Assembly: GCA_003254925.1 (NCBI GenBank)
Contig: QANZ01018074.1
Coordinates: 37,612-101,611 of the forward strand
Direction of reading: 5' to 3'
Length of the DNA: 64,000 nucleotides
Origin: Chamaecrista fasciculata
Taxonomy: Eukaryota; Streptophyta; Magnoliopsida; Fabales; Fabaceae
Made by a program: the position numbers and the translations under genes. Shown in pieces: positions 21,064-33,170 of this stretch; position 1 is the first letter of the stretch; every line of letters begins with the position of its first letter. The notes below the pieces were generated by a model that saw only the letters and a program-made list of their open reading frames with translations, did no database searches and was not told the DNA's origin.

Positions 21064-23639
21064 CTATTAATTTATTATTTTGACTCGTCTTCTTTCTTTC
21101 TCTCTTCCATCTCCCTTGCTCTCTATTGGCAACTATCTGATCTCTCTCATGATGTCCATATCTCTCTTTCCCTAGCTCTTTTTCTTAGACTCTCTCTCGA
21201 TCTCTCTAGTCTCACTCTCTCTTTATATATGGAGGAATTGCTTACTTGCTCTTGCTCTGAGATTAAGGACAAAATATCTAAAAAAAACTCTAAAGAATAT
21301 ATAAAATGAAATGAAATGAAAAATATTATGGACCAAAATGAAATTCATTACAAATATGAGGATTAATATGAAATTTTGACCTTTAACGATGACATTATAT
21401 GGTTTGTAAGAAATTGTAGAAAATACAAGATGGGTGAGAAGTGAGAACCGAGAGATCATTTCCCATTTGGTACACTACTTTATTCTACACTCTTACCTCT
21501 AACGTCCAATCATTTTCACCCACATGGATATTCTGGTATTTAATTCAATCAAATTCTTCCTAACCTCTTAATTCATCACACCGACATTCATTCTTTCATC
21601 TTTCCTCCCAAACATATATGTACTTGTCAAAAAGAATTCATTTATCGAACTAAAGTAAATGTTTTGATTGATTAGTTTGGTGCCATATATATATATATTA
21701 CTACGCTCTCATTAATCCCTTAAAAATGTTATCTTGATCAAACCATTAGAAATTGTTTTGTCAGATAACTATTGATGTTTTGCACAGTAAATCAAAATGA
21801 TAATATATTGTAGTTATTTTAATTGAGACTAGGGGTGGTCAACCCCAAAATGTGAGGCTAGTATGACTGCATTAGAATTTAGAAAAGATGCAGAATTAAT
21901 TAATTAATGATTCGGTAAATGCTATAAAAGGGTGAGGTTGAGAGATATGGATCATATAGTTGGAGCTGAATTGAAACCTAGTTACACAAATAATTTTTAA
22001 TCAGAAATTATATATATTATATATATATGAGTGGTATTACTCTATTATTAAAAACAGTAAAAGGCTGTTTGTGACTGTATGTATGAAGTAGATGAAATGG
22101 GCGAAACTTTATAGGGTTTAGGTAAAGATGGAATTTGGCAGGGCAGAGATAAATATTCCCTCATGGGAATAAATAATGACAAAGTACTACTCATCAAAAG
22201 AACTGAGGTAGAAGACCAAAAGTAGAATTCCAAATTAATTTAAAAAATAAATAAATAATTNTATATATATTTATATATTATTGGTTCTCCCTCTCACTTG
22301 ATACCCACACACACATATATTCCTTTTAATTTGCCTCCATTGGTGGAGTTTAATAAATAATAACCTTAGCTCTAGTATGTGTCATCTCTTCTTTCACTGG
22401 AAATGAAATGAATATAAAAATTGAGGAAGGAGAGAAAACTAACAAAGGCATATATATAGTCCTAGAAAAATAAGGGTTCCATTGTGAAGTGAAGTTTGAT
22501 ATATATGTAATATGTTTGACCGTGATGGAGAAGTACTGAGGCACAGGAAGCAGCCTTTTTGTATCACTTTCTTCTCTTATGAGTGGGCGAAAAATGTACG
22601 TGATCAAACAAAGTAGTCTTTGAGGCAAAAGTGAATCCCTTGGAACGAATAAAAGTTCATTTCTTTTCCAGAGATTCAAATCTTTATGCCACCAAACAAA
22701 AGTCTAAACCCTATCTATGTCTTATAAAGTGCACACTTCCTAGCTATAGCTCATTCTTCTATATAATTTACAAATGTCTCATACTCAAATGAATGATTCT
22801 TCGCTTTAACTTTTTCCCATATATCACTTTTCACAATGCATTGATTAATTAACTAGTTCTTCTTTCTCTCTCGAGTTCTAAAAATTTTAAAAAATTAAAT
22901 GTGAGCCCTTTATTTATGAGTAGATTAATTCTAACTATATATGAACAATCAAGTGTTTTTGACACACTCAGTTCAGGACTCAGAAGAGTATCTAACTATA
23001 ATTAAAGAGAAAAAAAAATAAAGTGAAAAGCGAAAGCCTCGTTTTGCAAGTCAAGAAATAAAGAAATGTTTTACTTCCAACTTGTTTATAGTTATATTAT
23101 ATTAATTGAGCAGCAAGTTGTGAAATATCTGATAGGTGGCACTGTAACTAGGCGAAAATTTAATGTTTTGAGGTACTAAAAGAATTATATAAAATTTTTA
23201 GATGACTGAAAAATTAGGATATTTGTACATTAACAATGCCACTTGAGAGTAAATTATTGAACATTTAATTCATTTAAATTTTTTTTAGTTCAGTTATTTT
23301 TCTTTTCTTTTCAAGGGGAGGCAATGTTTGGAATTTGGATAGTATAAGTGTATAATTATATAGTCGAAATTTAAGGTTAGATTACTTTAGTCCATTTTCT
23401 CATTTTTTGGGTCAAAAGTCCATTTTATTGTTAGTGAAGTAAGACCCAAACTTGAGATATACTGAGCCACCTTATTGGGTTACAAAATGAATCCATATTG
23501 GGCCCTTTTATTAAAAAACTGGTGCTAAAAATGTAACAACCATCTCTCTCTCTTTAGTCTCACCTCCTTAATCCCAAGTCAATAAATTTGTATAAGGGAA
23601 AAAAAAAAAAGCCAATAAGCTAGTTTGAAGTACTAAAAA
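21064..23639. other. Intergenic, no recognised gene
   Basis: AT-rich with TC-rich and (AT)n runs; an N lies at 22261. Open stretches on the - strand (22048-22233, 22350-22679) have no recognisable protein features. Nothing else supported. Confidence 0.5.
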
Positions 23640-24765
23640 GTCATTCGCTATAGCGGTTCGAGTCAACCCGTCAAAACCAACCCAACCTCTAGGTCTGGGC
23701 TGGCGGGTTGGTTTGGTTTGAAAATTCCTAATCTGCAGTGGTTTAACGGTTGTGGGTTTTTAGAATTCTGAGCTTGCTCAACCCAACCCAACCCGTCAGT
23801 CTGCCATTTATATATTTTTTATTTTAATATATACATAAATAAATAATAATTAGTATAATACAAATTATTCTTGAGTTATTATTCCCCCTTAGCTTTAATA
23901 ATACCTAAAATGACTTCACCTTCAATTAATCTTTTTTTCAGTCAATCATTTATCAATCAATTTAATCTCTTTAATTTTTATCAATTTCACTTTTTATCGA
24001 GAAGAGTAAAATTAGGATTTTTGAAAATTTTACTTGCTGAATTTTACTGGGGTTGTAAGTGTTTCTATCTTCCTCTATTACTAACTTCACTTTATTTAGA
24101 TGAATATATATGACTTTCAGTCATATTATATTACTAGGGGGTTGGTGTGCATGTAATATTTGAATTGATTTAAAGTTGAAGATTATATTAAATTTTTATA
24201 TTGATAAAAGAGTAAGTTTGGGACCAATTTGAGAAATTATACAAATATGTAAGACTCATCTAAGATAAATAAAATATTTAGGACCAATTTGAAATTACCT
24301 CATATGGGAGAGTGAGTGGAGAGGGAGAGTGGTGAAATTTTTTAATTTTTAATTATTTTTTGCATTTTTTTAATTCATTTATTTTTTTAAAGAAGTGGGG
24401 AGTGAGTGGGGAGAGAGTGGTGATTTTTTTTTCTTTTTTAATTTTTTAATTCACTATTTTTGATCAACCATAAAGGGGTGGAGCCATATAATATAGTATA
24501 GATTATTGACTTATAATAATAAGAAATTTTTTTTTATCAAAATTCAATACAAAAAAGTTGTAGAGTCAAGTACAGTTTTTTTAAAAAAATATTTGTAAAT
24601 TGAAATAGGCTAGCTCGCCAATCCGTCGTTGTTTGATTTGGTTTGGTTTAGGCTGAAATATTATTTTTTCCAAAACTTAACCCAAACAAAGCCGTCTTTT
24701 AAAATTTTGAACTCAAACTAATCCACTCTAAACTCAACTCAACCCACCGGTGAATACCCCTATTC
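23640..24765. mobile_element. hAT-type MITE relative of 53179-53850, interrupted by a nested insertion
   Basis: 23656-23810 ('gtcaacccgtc', 'gggttggtttggtttgaaaa', 'agaattctgag', 'caacccaacccaacccg') and 24490-24765 ('aatccactctaaactc', 'caacccaccggtgaataccccta') match the two ends of the intact element at 53179-53850. Between about 24136 and 24495 there is extra sequence, starting TAGGGGGTTGG and ending near 'aaggggtggagcc', that is absent from the 53-kb copy. That points to a second element inside the first. The right terminus reads TAGGGGTATTC in reverse. Confidence 0.65.
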
Positions 24766-26887
24766 ACTATTGATTAATATATACTACTAAGTTTTAGACA
24801 TTTCATTTTCAAAACTAAAAATAAAATTTGACTATCCTTAAGAACTTTTCATTTTGCTAGCTCTCTAATGACATATGTATGAATATATCATATTTTATGT
24901 AAATAGATTCAAAAAAAAATTCCTGAAACTTTTTGTTTGGATAAAGTTTAGGTTTGAAAATTTAAGAAATCAATAAGACTCAGAAATCAGAATAGAGTAA
25001 ACTCAGATTCAAATACGGAAGTGGGGCCAAAAATTAGAAACAAATATTGGCCTCTCTCATATTCACGTCACTTTAACAATCTTGGCATTTGGAAAAATGA
25101 CTATTACCTACCGTAACACCTTATCCACTTTGGTTTAAATATTCTGGTCAAATCATTAAAAAATTTCGACTGCCTCCAACTTGACGCTGTACCTGTACAT
25201 ATCAAGTATCAACACCTCCATGCATACGAATGAAAATTAGGTAAATATTTGGTTAAATAATTACTTGACTGACTTTATTTGATTTTCACTTTTTTTTTTC
25301 ATCAATAGTATAGTAGTTGTAGCCAGATAACTGTTGATATATGATGATTGATGAGTACTATTTAATTTAACAGAGATACTATATATCAGTATTTGTAGGT
25401 GCTTCCAATTTTTGTATACCTAGTATAGGTAAGATTACTTATATCCAGGTATAAAGTTTTTTAATAAATATTTAACGCGTAATAAAAATTTGATGTATGA
25501 TGAATTATAATAAAAAGTAAATATTAAACACATATTTTTACTAATATTATCAAAATCGAACCGGACAAAGACTCAGACTAGTGTTCGGTTCACGGTCTGA
25601 TTGGTCGAATGCTTGTTTGGTTATTTTGGTTGAACCCACTCGCTCTTGTATTCGATTGGCGGTTGAACCGGTCGAACCGTCCGGTCCGATTCTGACAACA
25701 CTGATTTTTACATGACAAATCATAAAAGAAAAAAATATAAATTAAGTTTCTAATTGAAAAAATATTATAATAACAAACATATAAAAATTTTACCTACGTT
25801 TTTTTTCCTTAAATTAATTGGCTATACTTGCATGTAGTTAATTATATGTCTTTCACATAGCTCGTGAAATACAAGTCTAGTTTATATTTTTACAAAGTAG
25901 GAAAAATATCTTCGTTTTTTTTTTCAATTACGATGAGTCTTTCAATCAGGTCACTTTTATCTGCAAAACCCTAGTGGAGCCGTCCTATTAAATTCTTTCG
26001 GTAAAAGTGATGATAATTAAATATACCAACAGAAGGAAGGAGAAAAGTAATATAGTAGTTTAATTGGTTGGTCTTTTCTTTTATGAAAGGTTAATTCACA
26101 ATAAAAGTTGGCATTTTGATTTTTAAGTGGCTTTTCACAAAGTTGGCCTTGTCTATGTGTGCTTTTCACGGTAGAATACTCTAATAAATAGCTGGTAATA
26201 AATAAATAAATGTCCAAGTTTGTAGCTTTTAGAGTTGGACGTGGGATTTACGTTGGATCTAGAAAGGATCCAACTTGTTTTGAAGTGATAGATTTTTGTA
26301 TTTTTTGGATTTAAGGGTGCTTTTACATGGATATACTTAAGATAGTGTTAGTCCCAAAAACTTGAAATTATAATACTTTTACATTTAAGCTACGTTTTAA
26401 TTGATTTCTTTTTAAACTATTTTTAATTACGGTTAATAGAAATAAGACTCTTTAAATTATTTTTTTTAAATAACGGAAATATTAACAAGTTAAAAATATT
26501 TTGTAGGAGCAAAGTTTTGAATTATCTAAAAGAAACTATTCATATTTAAGAATTTTTTTATAAAGACATTTATCTGAACATCCTCTTAATATGATATATT
26601 CAATCTTTGACTTTTTTAAAATAAATTTGAGAATATTATGATCACTATTCTATATATAGTTTTAGATTATAGAATAAATTAATAATTCAGTCAATAAAAT
26701 AATACAGGTCTTTTAATTCATTTCTAAAAATATAAAATTATAAAAACAACTCTTTCAAAGATGTATTTACAATTAATTTAAACTTAGACTTAATAGTAGA
26801 TCGAGTCATTTGTAGTATAATATATCAAAAAGAAATTGCAAAAATGAAAGATTAAATTAACAATTAGTTAGTTGTAAACTTCAGGGC
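24766..26887. other. Intergenic, AT-rich; one GC-richer repeat
   Basis: 25550-25705 is a GC-richer repeat with self-complementary GAACCGGTCGAACC-type words, ending 'ccgattctgacaacact', resembling a common plant hAT-derived repeat. The rest is AT-rich with no recognised gene. Confidence 0.45.
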
Positions 26888-27309
26888 CTGATTGGTTTAA
26901 GAAAATGTTTCCTGTTTTCATTTTCTGTTTCCATTTCTGGAATTCTATTTTCATTTCAAAATTTTCAATATTTAAGAAATATGTTTGTTTTATAAAGTTA
27001 AAAAATCGTTTTCATTCATATTTAAATTATGCTAACTTGAATAACACTAATTTTTATATGTTTTTAAGTTTGATTATAGCTAAATGATGATATTAACATG
27101 ATTAAATAGTTTACTTTTGTGTAATGTTGCAAAATATCATAAGTTTGTTTTTGGAAATACTGGAAACGTCTTTTTGACGTTTCCTGTTTTCAGCCTGTTT
27201 CAGAAAATGTTTCCAGAAAACATTTCCAAAAAAACTGTACAAAACACGTTTTCAGTCATATTTCTTGTTTTCAGTGAAAATGGAAACAGAAAACAGGGCA
27301 ACCAATCAG
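26888..27309. mobile_element. MITE with perfect 10-bp inverted ends
   Basis: CTGATTGGTT at 26888-26897 and AACCAATCAG at 27300-27309 are exact inverted repeats. The inner flanks are also inversely related ('cctgttttcattttctgttt' versus 'ggaaacagaaaacaggg'). The interior has repeated TTTCC/GGAAA words and open frames without homology. A degenerate copy is at 204-470. No target duplication is evident. Confidence 0.65.
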
Positions 27310-27630
27310 TTGGTATATTTTATTTGCTCTAATTTCCATCTAAAATACTAAAATGTATTAAGAGAATAAAAATTTAAGTTATTATTATTATATATTTTAG
27401 ATTATATGTTATTATATTACAAAAGAAAAAACAGGAAATGCCCACTAGAGGTAGAGGATATCAAGAAAACACGCCTCAGTTATGCATAAATAAATGGCTA
27501 TTGGAGCTTTATTGATCAATTCCAAGTGCCTTCCTGTCTGGCTGGAGCCCCACAACATATAAATTTTTGTCCCCTTCATTTTAAGAAAAGAACCACTCAA
27601 ATGAAATTACATCAATTAGGATAATTAAAA

Positions 27631-27823
27631 GTAACTAGTACTATGCCAACAAAGGTTGGCCCAGTTGGTAAGGAGTTGACTCATAACCCAAAAGGTCGTG
27701 GGTTCGATTCCCACCCTCTGTAAGCTCTCACAGAGTCTGGGACCTGCCCTGACCTTGGTGAGCCTCTGGGGCCCAATTCACCTAAACTTTTTGCCTACCA
27801 AAAAAAAACGTAACTAGTACTAT
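27631..27823 (+). mobile_element. tRNA-derived SINE with 14-bp target duplication
   Basis: The element 27645-27809 has a polymerase III box A-like 'tggcccagttgg' and box B GGTTCGATTCC in its first 80 bases, then a non-tRNA body ('ctgggacctgccctgacctt') and an A-rich tail. It is flanked by GTAACTAGTACTAT at 27631-27644 and 27810-27823. This is the structure of a plant SINE, not a tRNA gene. Confidence 0.9.
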
Positions 27824-29028
27824 TATAATTAAGCTTTAATTTTGTGCACACTGGATGGAAGTAGATTTACAACCTTCAAAACTTATCTCAAAGACTTTTT
27901 ATAGATCGACCACCCACAAAATTAATTTTGGGTTAGGCTTCTCGATCACTGGGTCTCACCTCAATTTGCCCACCTTCTGTTAAAAAATATTGGTAGTTGA
28001 TGAATGATGAAATAAAAAAACTGCCTTATTTTGTTTTATCCAAAAAGATGGATGAAGTTTAATAATCTAATTGCACGCTTGTGGGAGCTCAAACAATCAG
28101 CTAGCTGTCCTAATTAATTAGTCGCTTCAGCTGATCAATTAGAGGGAGCTTCATAGATTTGTAAGCTTATTATAGCATTCACCATGTCAAGTGGGATTAA
28201 ACTTTAAACTAAAATTTGCTTAAAAATCTAGTCCTATAGTACTAAATTTTAATAAAAGAAAATATTTACCAGAAAATTTAATAAAATAGGGGAAAAAAAT
28301 ACATTTTTAGTTAAAATTTACATTAATTTTCACTTTCTTCTTCAAATTTTGTTTGTTGTCAATTTTATTTATAAAGTTTAACATTTTGATCGATATTCTT
28401 TAATTTGCTCTAATTCCATTTAATGAATTAAGAGCAAATTTCATATAATCTTTAATCTAAGTTCAGATTTAATATTTTCTTTTCTGAGTAATTTTACATT
28501 ACATGCTTCAATCATATGGAATTTTCTATTAGTTAATTGGATGAAGTGATTATAAATAATAAAATTGACTCAAATAAAAAATTTTTATAAACAAAATTGA
28601 CTGTGAATATTTTTTTAAAATAAAATTAAAAATTGGTGTAAAATTTAAGAAAAAAAATACTGATGTCTAAAATTTTAAAGAACTCTTGTCGTTTTCTTTT
28701 AATCTTGGGCTTAACTCTTAAGCACCATCGGTATATATAGATCATCGTAGTTTTAACAAGAATGAAGGTGCACCTGATTTGGAAGTTGGATCAAGATTCA
28801 AGAACGACAATCTAACTATATCTCCGTTTTCTATCGTATTTTTGTTGTTGTAAAAAAAAAATAATAATAAGTGAGAAATCAGAAACTTATCGAAAACTTT
28901 GAGAAAGCGTAGATGGCAGAGTAAGCAAGCAAGCAAGAAGAAGAGAAAGTAATAACAGTTAACACCATATATCCTTTCTTTTAGGCTTTAGCTTCAAGTT
29001 ACTTGTTAGAGAGGGAATGTATATATGT
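27824..29028. other. Intergenic 3' flank of the WD40 gene, with fold-back MITE copy 2
   Basis: About 28290-28680 carries a second copy of the family at 17975 ('gttgtcaattttatttataa', 'attttgatcgat'). No gene recognised; sequence nearest 29000 should include the 3' UTR of the WD40 gene. Confidence 0.45.
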
Positions 29029-30210
29029 TTATAGTAGCGGAAGAGAGACCTGCCAGACCTTAATGTGAGAGTCCAAACCGCCACTATAAACAAGAAAGGA
29101 GGCCTCGTCGAGATGGACAGCGGCAATACACTTGACAGGACCTTTATGTCCTTCCAAAACCGCCAAACACGAATACTCATTAATATTCCAAACTCGAATA
29201 CTCTTATCCTCCGAACCACTACACAAATAATCAGAAACCACAGCTAAACACAATATAGACCTGGTATGACCCCTTAACGCACCCACCACCACCATTTTAC
29301 TTTCTTCCTCCTTTTCTTCTACTTTCTGTCTCTCCCACACCAATATAGACCTATCACACGCACCCGAATACAATACACACCCATCCCCACTTAATGCCAA
29401 AGCATTTATCCCCGAATTGTGCTTCTCCAACGTCTCCATCAACCCATGCTTCTTTTCCTTTCCTTGCTTTTTCCACACTTTGATTTTCTTATCTGCTGAT
29501 CCTGTGTACACGTAGCCATCGTCAGAAACTGCCACGGCGTTAATGGCGTCGTCGTGAGCTTTGTTCACTGACTCCAAGCACGTGAAGTCTCTGCTTCGCC
29601 AGATTTTCATGCTTCGGTCCCACGAAACAGAGTACAACAGAGTCTGGTCGCTAGACAAAGCCAGCGCCGACACCGTGTCCACGTGGTGCACCCACGTGCG
29701 TTTCTTGTGCCGCCTGATTTCCACGTGGTTCTTCGGGTTCAGTACTTTGCAGGCTCTATCGCCAAAAGTGGGAAGAGTGGCCACACGCTTGTACTCCACG
29801 TGCTCATCGCTTCCTTCGATCTTCCACACTCGGATTTTGTAGTCTTGGTGGGCGCTGAACAGTTTGTTATCGGACTCAACTACCACCAGGGATTTCACGG
29901 CGCCGTTTCCGGCGGTTACCAGGTTGTTGTAACTGATTTCTTGTTGGGAGGAGTGGTTCCAGGAGCGGATTTCGCGGTCGGAGGAGCCGGTGTGGAGGAA
30001 TTTTCCGGCGAGGGTGAGGCAGGATATGTAGGAGGAGCCGCCTTTGAGGGTGGCGATGCAGTGGTGGTAGGCGGCGGTGACGACGGCGGAGTGGGAGTTA
30101 TTGAGGGAAGGCACGGAGGCCAGGCTGCGTTGGGAAGACAGAGAGGTAGGGTGGTTGGAGGAACAAGAAGAGGAAGAGACACTATAAGAACGCTGAACTT
30201 CCATTTCCAT
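29029..30210 (-). CDS. Seven-bladed WD40-repeat protein, JINGUBANG-like
   Basis: Single-exon gene, 393 aa, ATG at 30210, TAA at 29029. Residues 1-45 are a serine-rich leader (SYSVSSSSCSSN). Seven WD repeats follow, at about 57-84, 100-130, 175-204, 217-246, 262-292, 311-340 and 350-388. They end in HTGSSDREIRSWN, SAHQDYKIRVWK, YSVSWDRSMKIWR, YTGSADKKIKVWK, YSGACDRSILVWE, CSGSEDKSIRVWN and YSGGLDSHIKVWQ, so a complete beta-propeller is expected. Intronless WD40 proteins of this layout in Arabidopsis include JINGUBANG, a negative regulator of pollen germination, and paralogues of unknown role; which one this matches cannot be settled here. A scaffold for protein-protein contacts is the safe inference. 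Coding GC is clearly higher than the flanks. Confidence 0.9.
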   Translation of the reverse strand: MEMEVQRSYSVSSSSCSSNHPTSLSSQRSLASVPSLNNSHSAVVTAAYHHCIATLKGGSSYISCLTLAGKFLHTGSSDREIRSWNHSSQQEISYNNLVTAGNGAVKSLVVVESDNKLFSAHQDYKIRVWKIEGSDEHVEYKRVATLPTFGDRACKVLNPKNHVEIRRHKKRTWVHHVDTVSALALSSDQTLLYSVSWDRSMKIWRSRDFTCLESVNKAHDDAINAVAVSDDGYVYTGSADKKIKVWKKQGKEKKHGLMETLEKHNSGINALALSGDGCVLYSGACDRSILVWERQKVEEKEEESKMVVVGALRGHTRSILCLAVVSDYLCSGSEDKSIRVWNINEYSCLAVLEGHKGPVKCIAAVHLDEASFLVYSGGLDSHIKVWQVSLPLL

Positions 30211-30267
30211 ATCATTTATTCACATAATGTTAGTTAGTTAATTAACGGAAACCCATAAGAGGAGAAC

Positions 30268-30285
30268 ATATATTATATAGGATGT
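30268..30285 (-). promoter_or_regulatory. Candidate TATA box of the WD40 gene
   Basis: On the - strand, CCTATATAATATATG lies about 60-75 bp upstream of the ATG at 30210, a plausible plant TATA-box position giving a short leader. Inferred from motif and spacing only. Confidence 0.45.
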
Positions 30286-30399
30286 ATACAACAAGTAGCT
30301 AGTGAGTAGTGACCATGACAAAGTTGAAGATAATAATATATCGGAAGTTGAGGTGAGTTGGCCCCATAGGGTGCCTTCACGTTCTATAAGCATTTACAA

Positions 30400-30690
30400 A
30401 AGTACTTTACATATCACCTACTAACAAAACCCTCACATCAGTAACGAGATTCGAATCACAACCTTATGAGTTATGAGTGTGTTCATCAATTTTTTTTTTC
30501 CGCTTAAGTCATGAGTATCCTTCACCTATCCGTGTAACAATTTAAGTGAAGACTAATCTCATTCGAGCCTCAAAAACGAAATGGCCAACCCTCTCAACAA
30601 TGTCGATTCTAAAAATCGAACTTGGATTCTCTACTTAGAATGTAGCTCGCCTAGCTACTACAGTCGGTGGTTTGTTTATCAACTTTGTTG
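30400..30690 (-). mobile_element. SINE-like repeat, copy A
   Basis: On the - strand 30690-30500 has box A-like 'agtagctaggcgagct' and box B-like 'agttcgattttta', then 'cgacattgttgagagggt', 'ctcgaatgagatta' and 'ggataggtgaagg'. These recur in the same order at 40130-40310. Another box B-like GATTCGAATC lies at about 30450. tRNA-derived SINE is inferred from the promoter boxes; target duplications were not found. Confidence 0.5.
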
Positions 30691-33170
30691 AGAGATTCTT
30701 GAACTATAACTAAGTGCATTAGAATTAGCTGAGGCCAAGTCCTAGACACCTAATGAACAAATACATATGCTAAGGAATTGTACAAAGAAAATTTACTCTG
30801 TTCCTGTAAATTTGTTCTAAAATTACAGTCAACCCTTTAAATATTAAAAATATACTTTTCATTTTATTAATTTTTGTAATAAATATTAACTTCCAGTCTT
30901 TAAAAACTAAATAGTTTACATTCAATAAAAAATAATAATTCAAATATTTAATAATTAAATCATAATTTTAGGATAAATTTAAGTACAAAGCTAAGTTTAC
31001 TCAGAATCATGAATAATAAAAGCTTAGAAACTTATTATGAATAATAAGTGTACGTTGAAATAGTACTTTACGCATGTTTTAGAAATGAGAAATTATATTT
31101 ATTGAAAAAACAAAGTTAGAGAAACTTTGGGGTCATTGGGGCAGGCCTGTTTGTAGTTAGGGCAGATCCTTATTAATGGAAGCTGGGGTCACCACTCACC
31201 ACCAAAATGTCTTTTCTATTCACCCTTTGCTAATTAACAAGTAATAAGAAGTGAAGTGGCTGCAGGTATATCAGGTACCGGGGCTTAAGTTCACGCTTTC
31301 ATCATTTCATATTGTGCCTAAAATCATCAACATGATTATTTTCTCTGGTTCAAACCCACAAATTTGACCCAAGATTAATTCTGTATGTTGGGGAAGTTTT
31401 AGTTAATTAATAGGATTTGATTATTTACATACTTGTTAAATATTCTTAGCCATGACTCTCTGTCATGACTCATGAAAAAGGTTCTATGATTGAGGACAAG
31501 TCGCATTATATTAAATAAAAAAAAAAACAATGCGTCAATGATGATTTAGACAGATTGGCCTCAAATAATAGTATTAGTATCAGACGGCCGTTATTGATCA
31601 GTCACGAAATGATCGGTCCATTTCGTAGACAGAGACCGATCAATTTATTTGTGAATAAGCAATATATCTACCATATATAGTGGCCCTAGCTAGTCATTAA
31701 TAAAATAATGAGTCATTAGGGAAAAAAAGGAAACATCTCACGCAGGATATGATAGTGCCGTTTTCTTATTTTAAGATGCCACGAGCTATGTAGGCATTTA
31801 ATTAAGGGTAGGCAGAGGTTAAGCATGTTATAGTTTATACAAAATAATTAGCTAAATTATTTATTTATTACATATGTCAAATTGTCAATGTAGGAATTGG
31901 TAAAGCAGGTTTTAGGGAATAATAAACATATGCGACAAAAGGCCAAAACTGAAAAAAGTGGCATAGACATTAGGGTCTATGGCCGTTACCAGAAGTGAAG
32001 GAAACTAGATATTTTTCTTAGTTTATTATGCGGGTAATTTAATTATTTGGGGAGTAATAATAGAGGTGATTAGATAAAGTAAACAAGAGTATTTACAGAG
32101 TAATTTACTAAATTAATATTTAGATTGTTATATTCTAATAAGTCATAAATTCTTTTAAAAATGAGATCAGACAAAGACAAGACAGAAGGTGGATGTCGTC
32201 ATGCCTTACTATTATAATCCATCCATGTTGATATTACTATTAGTAGTGGAAATGAAACAATAATTAGTTTTATAATCTCTTATAGGGTAGCACTAGATCA
32301 TTCCATGCCAATGGTCTCGATTATTCAGCATCACGATTATCCTCATATGTTATGTTCAGGGTATAGTACTTGTCACTCAATAGAATGTTTGTAACTGTTT
32401 CTAAATAAACTTAAATTTTCGCCTATATATTGATAATTGTGTATTGATGTTTGAGTAAGGTTGGGTGAAAAAGATGATCTATTTCACCACTAACATATAT
32501 ATATATGCATGTGGATTTAAGCAATCTTTGGTCCCTATGTAGGTACCCATACTCTGTTTGTCTTGTTTCTAAACGTCTCTCTCAATTGCTCAATATATGC
32601 CATTTCTTGTTCCCTCAAGGATAGGAGCCCTAAAGGTAGCATCAGGTGTCTTAATAGGAACCTCAAGCCCTTCCTTGAGGTTACTTGCCCCATATCTCGT
32701 GCACTTGAAGGCCAGTGTCTTAAATATGTCCTTCTGGATCCCATACGAATACTTCCAATTTTCTTTTGTATCATTCAAACAGTTTTATGCCCCACCCTCT
32801 CGCACTTGTATCTCTCTGCACAAGGATCTTCTTAATTTTCTTTTTTAGTTTCCTCTTAGATTCGTTCCATCATTATGTAGGTCTCTCTGAAATTTGTTTC
32901 ATACTAATAATTGATTTATTCATCCCTAGTTGTATTGTATGTAAATTTGAAAACAGCATAGCAAGAGAGACGAGAGAACAACAAAATATACTATAGATAA
33001 TTCAATTCGGCAATACCTTATCATAGTGGCTTTCTATGATAATTGAATATTAAATAACAAATTTAAGATGAGATTTTGGTCCGTATAGTAATATGTGGTT
33101 GAATCACGTTGGAAACTTGTTCCTGGCTCCTATTTTTATAATTAATTAATTATTAAGGGAATTAATTAAT
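30691..33170. other. Intergenic, no recognised gene
   Basis: AT-rich. A small imperfect inverted repeat around 31586-31642 (TTGATC...GATCAA, with ACGAAATG inside) may form a hairpin. 32535-32850 is less AT-rich and has open frames on both strands without recognisable homology; it may be a decayed transposon-coding fragment. Confidence 0.4.

Noticed and set aside
27649..27720. tRNA gene suggested by box A and box B
   Set aside because: The tRNA-like part cannot close an acceptor stem and is followed by a SINE body, A-rich tail and target duplication; it is a SINE.
29065..30237. Long + strand ORFs across the WD40 gene
   Set aside because: They are antisense shadows of the intronless WD40 coding sequence, which alone shows repeat structure.
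32535..32850. Overlapping ORFs on both strands
   Set aside because: No recognisable domain, several overlapping frames, no splice support; kept only as a possible decayed repeat.
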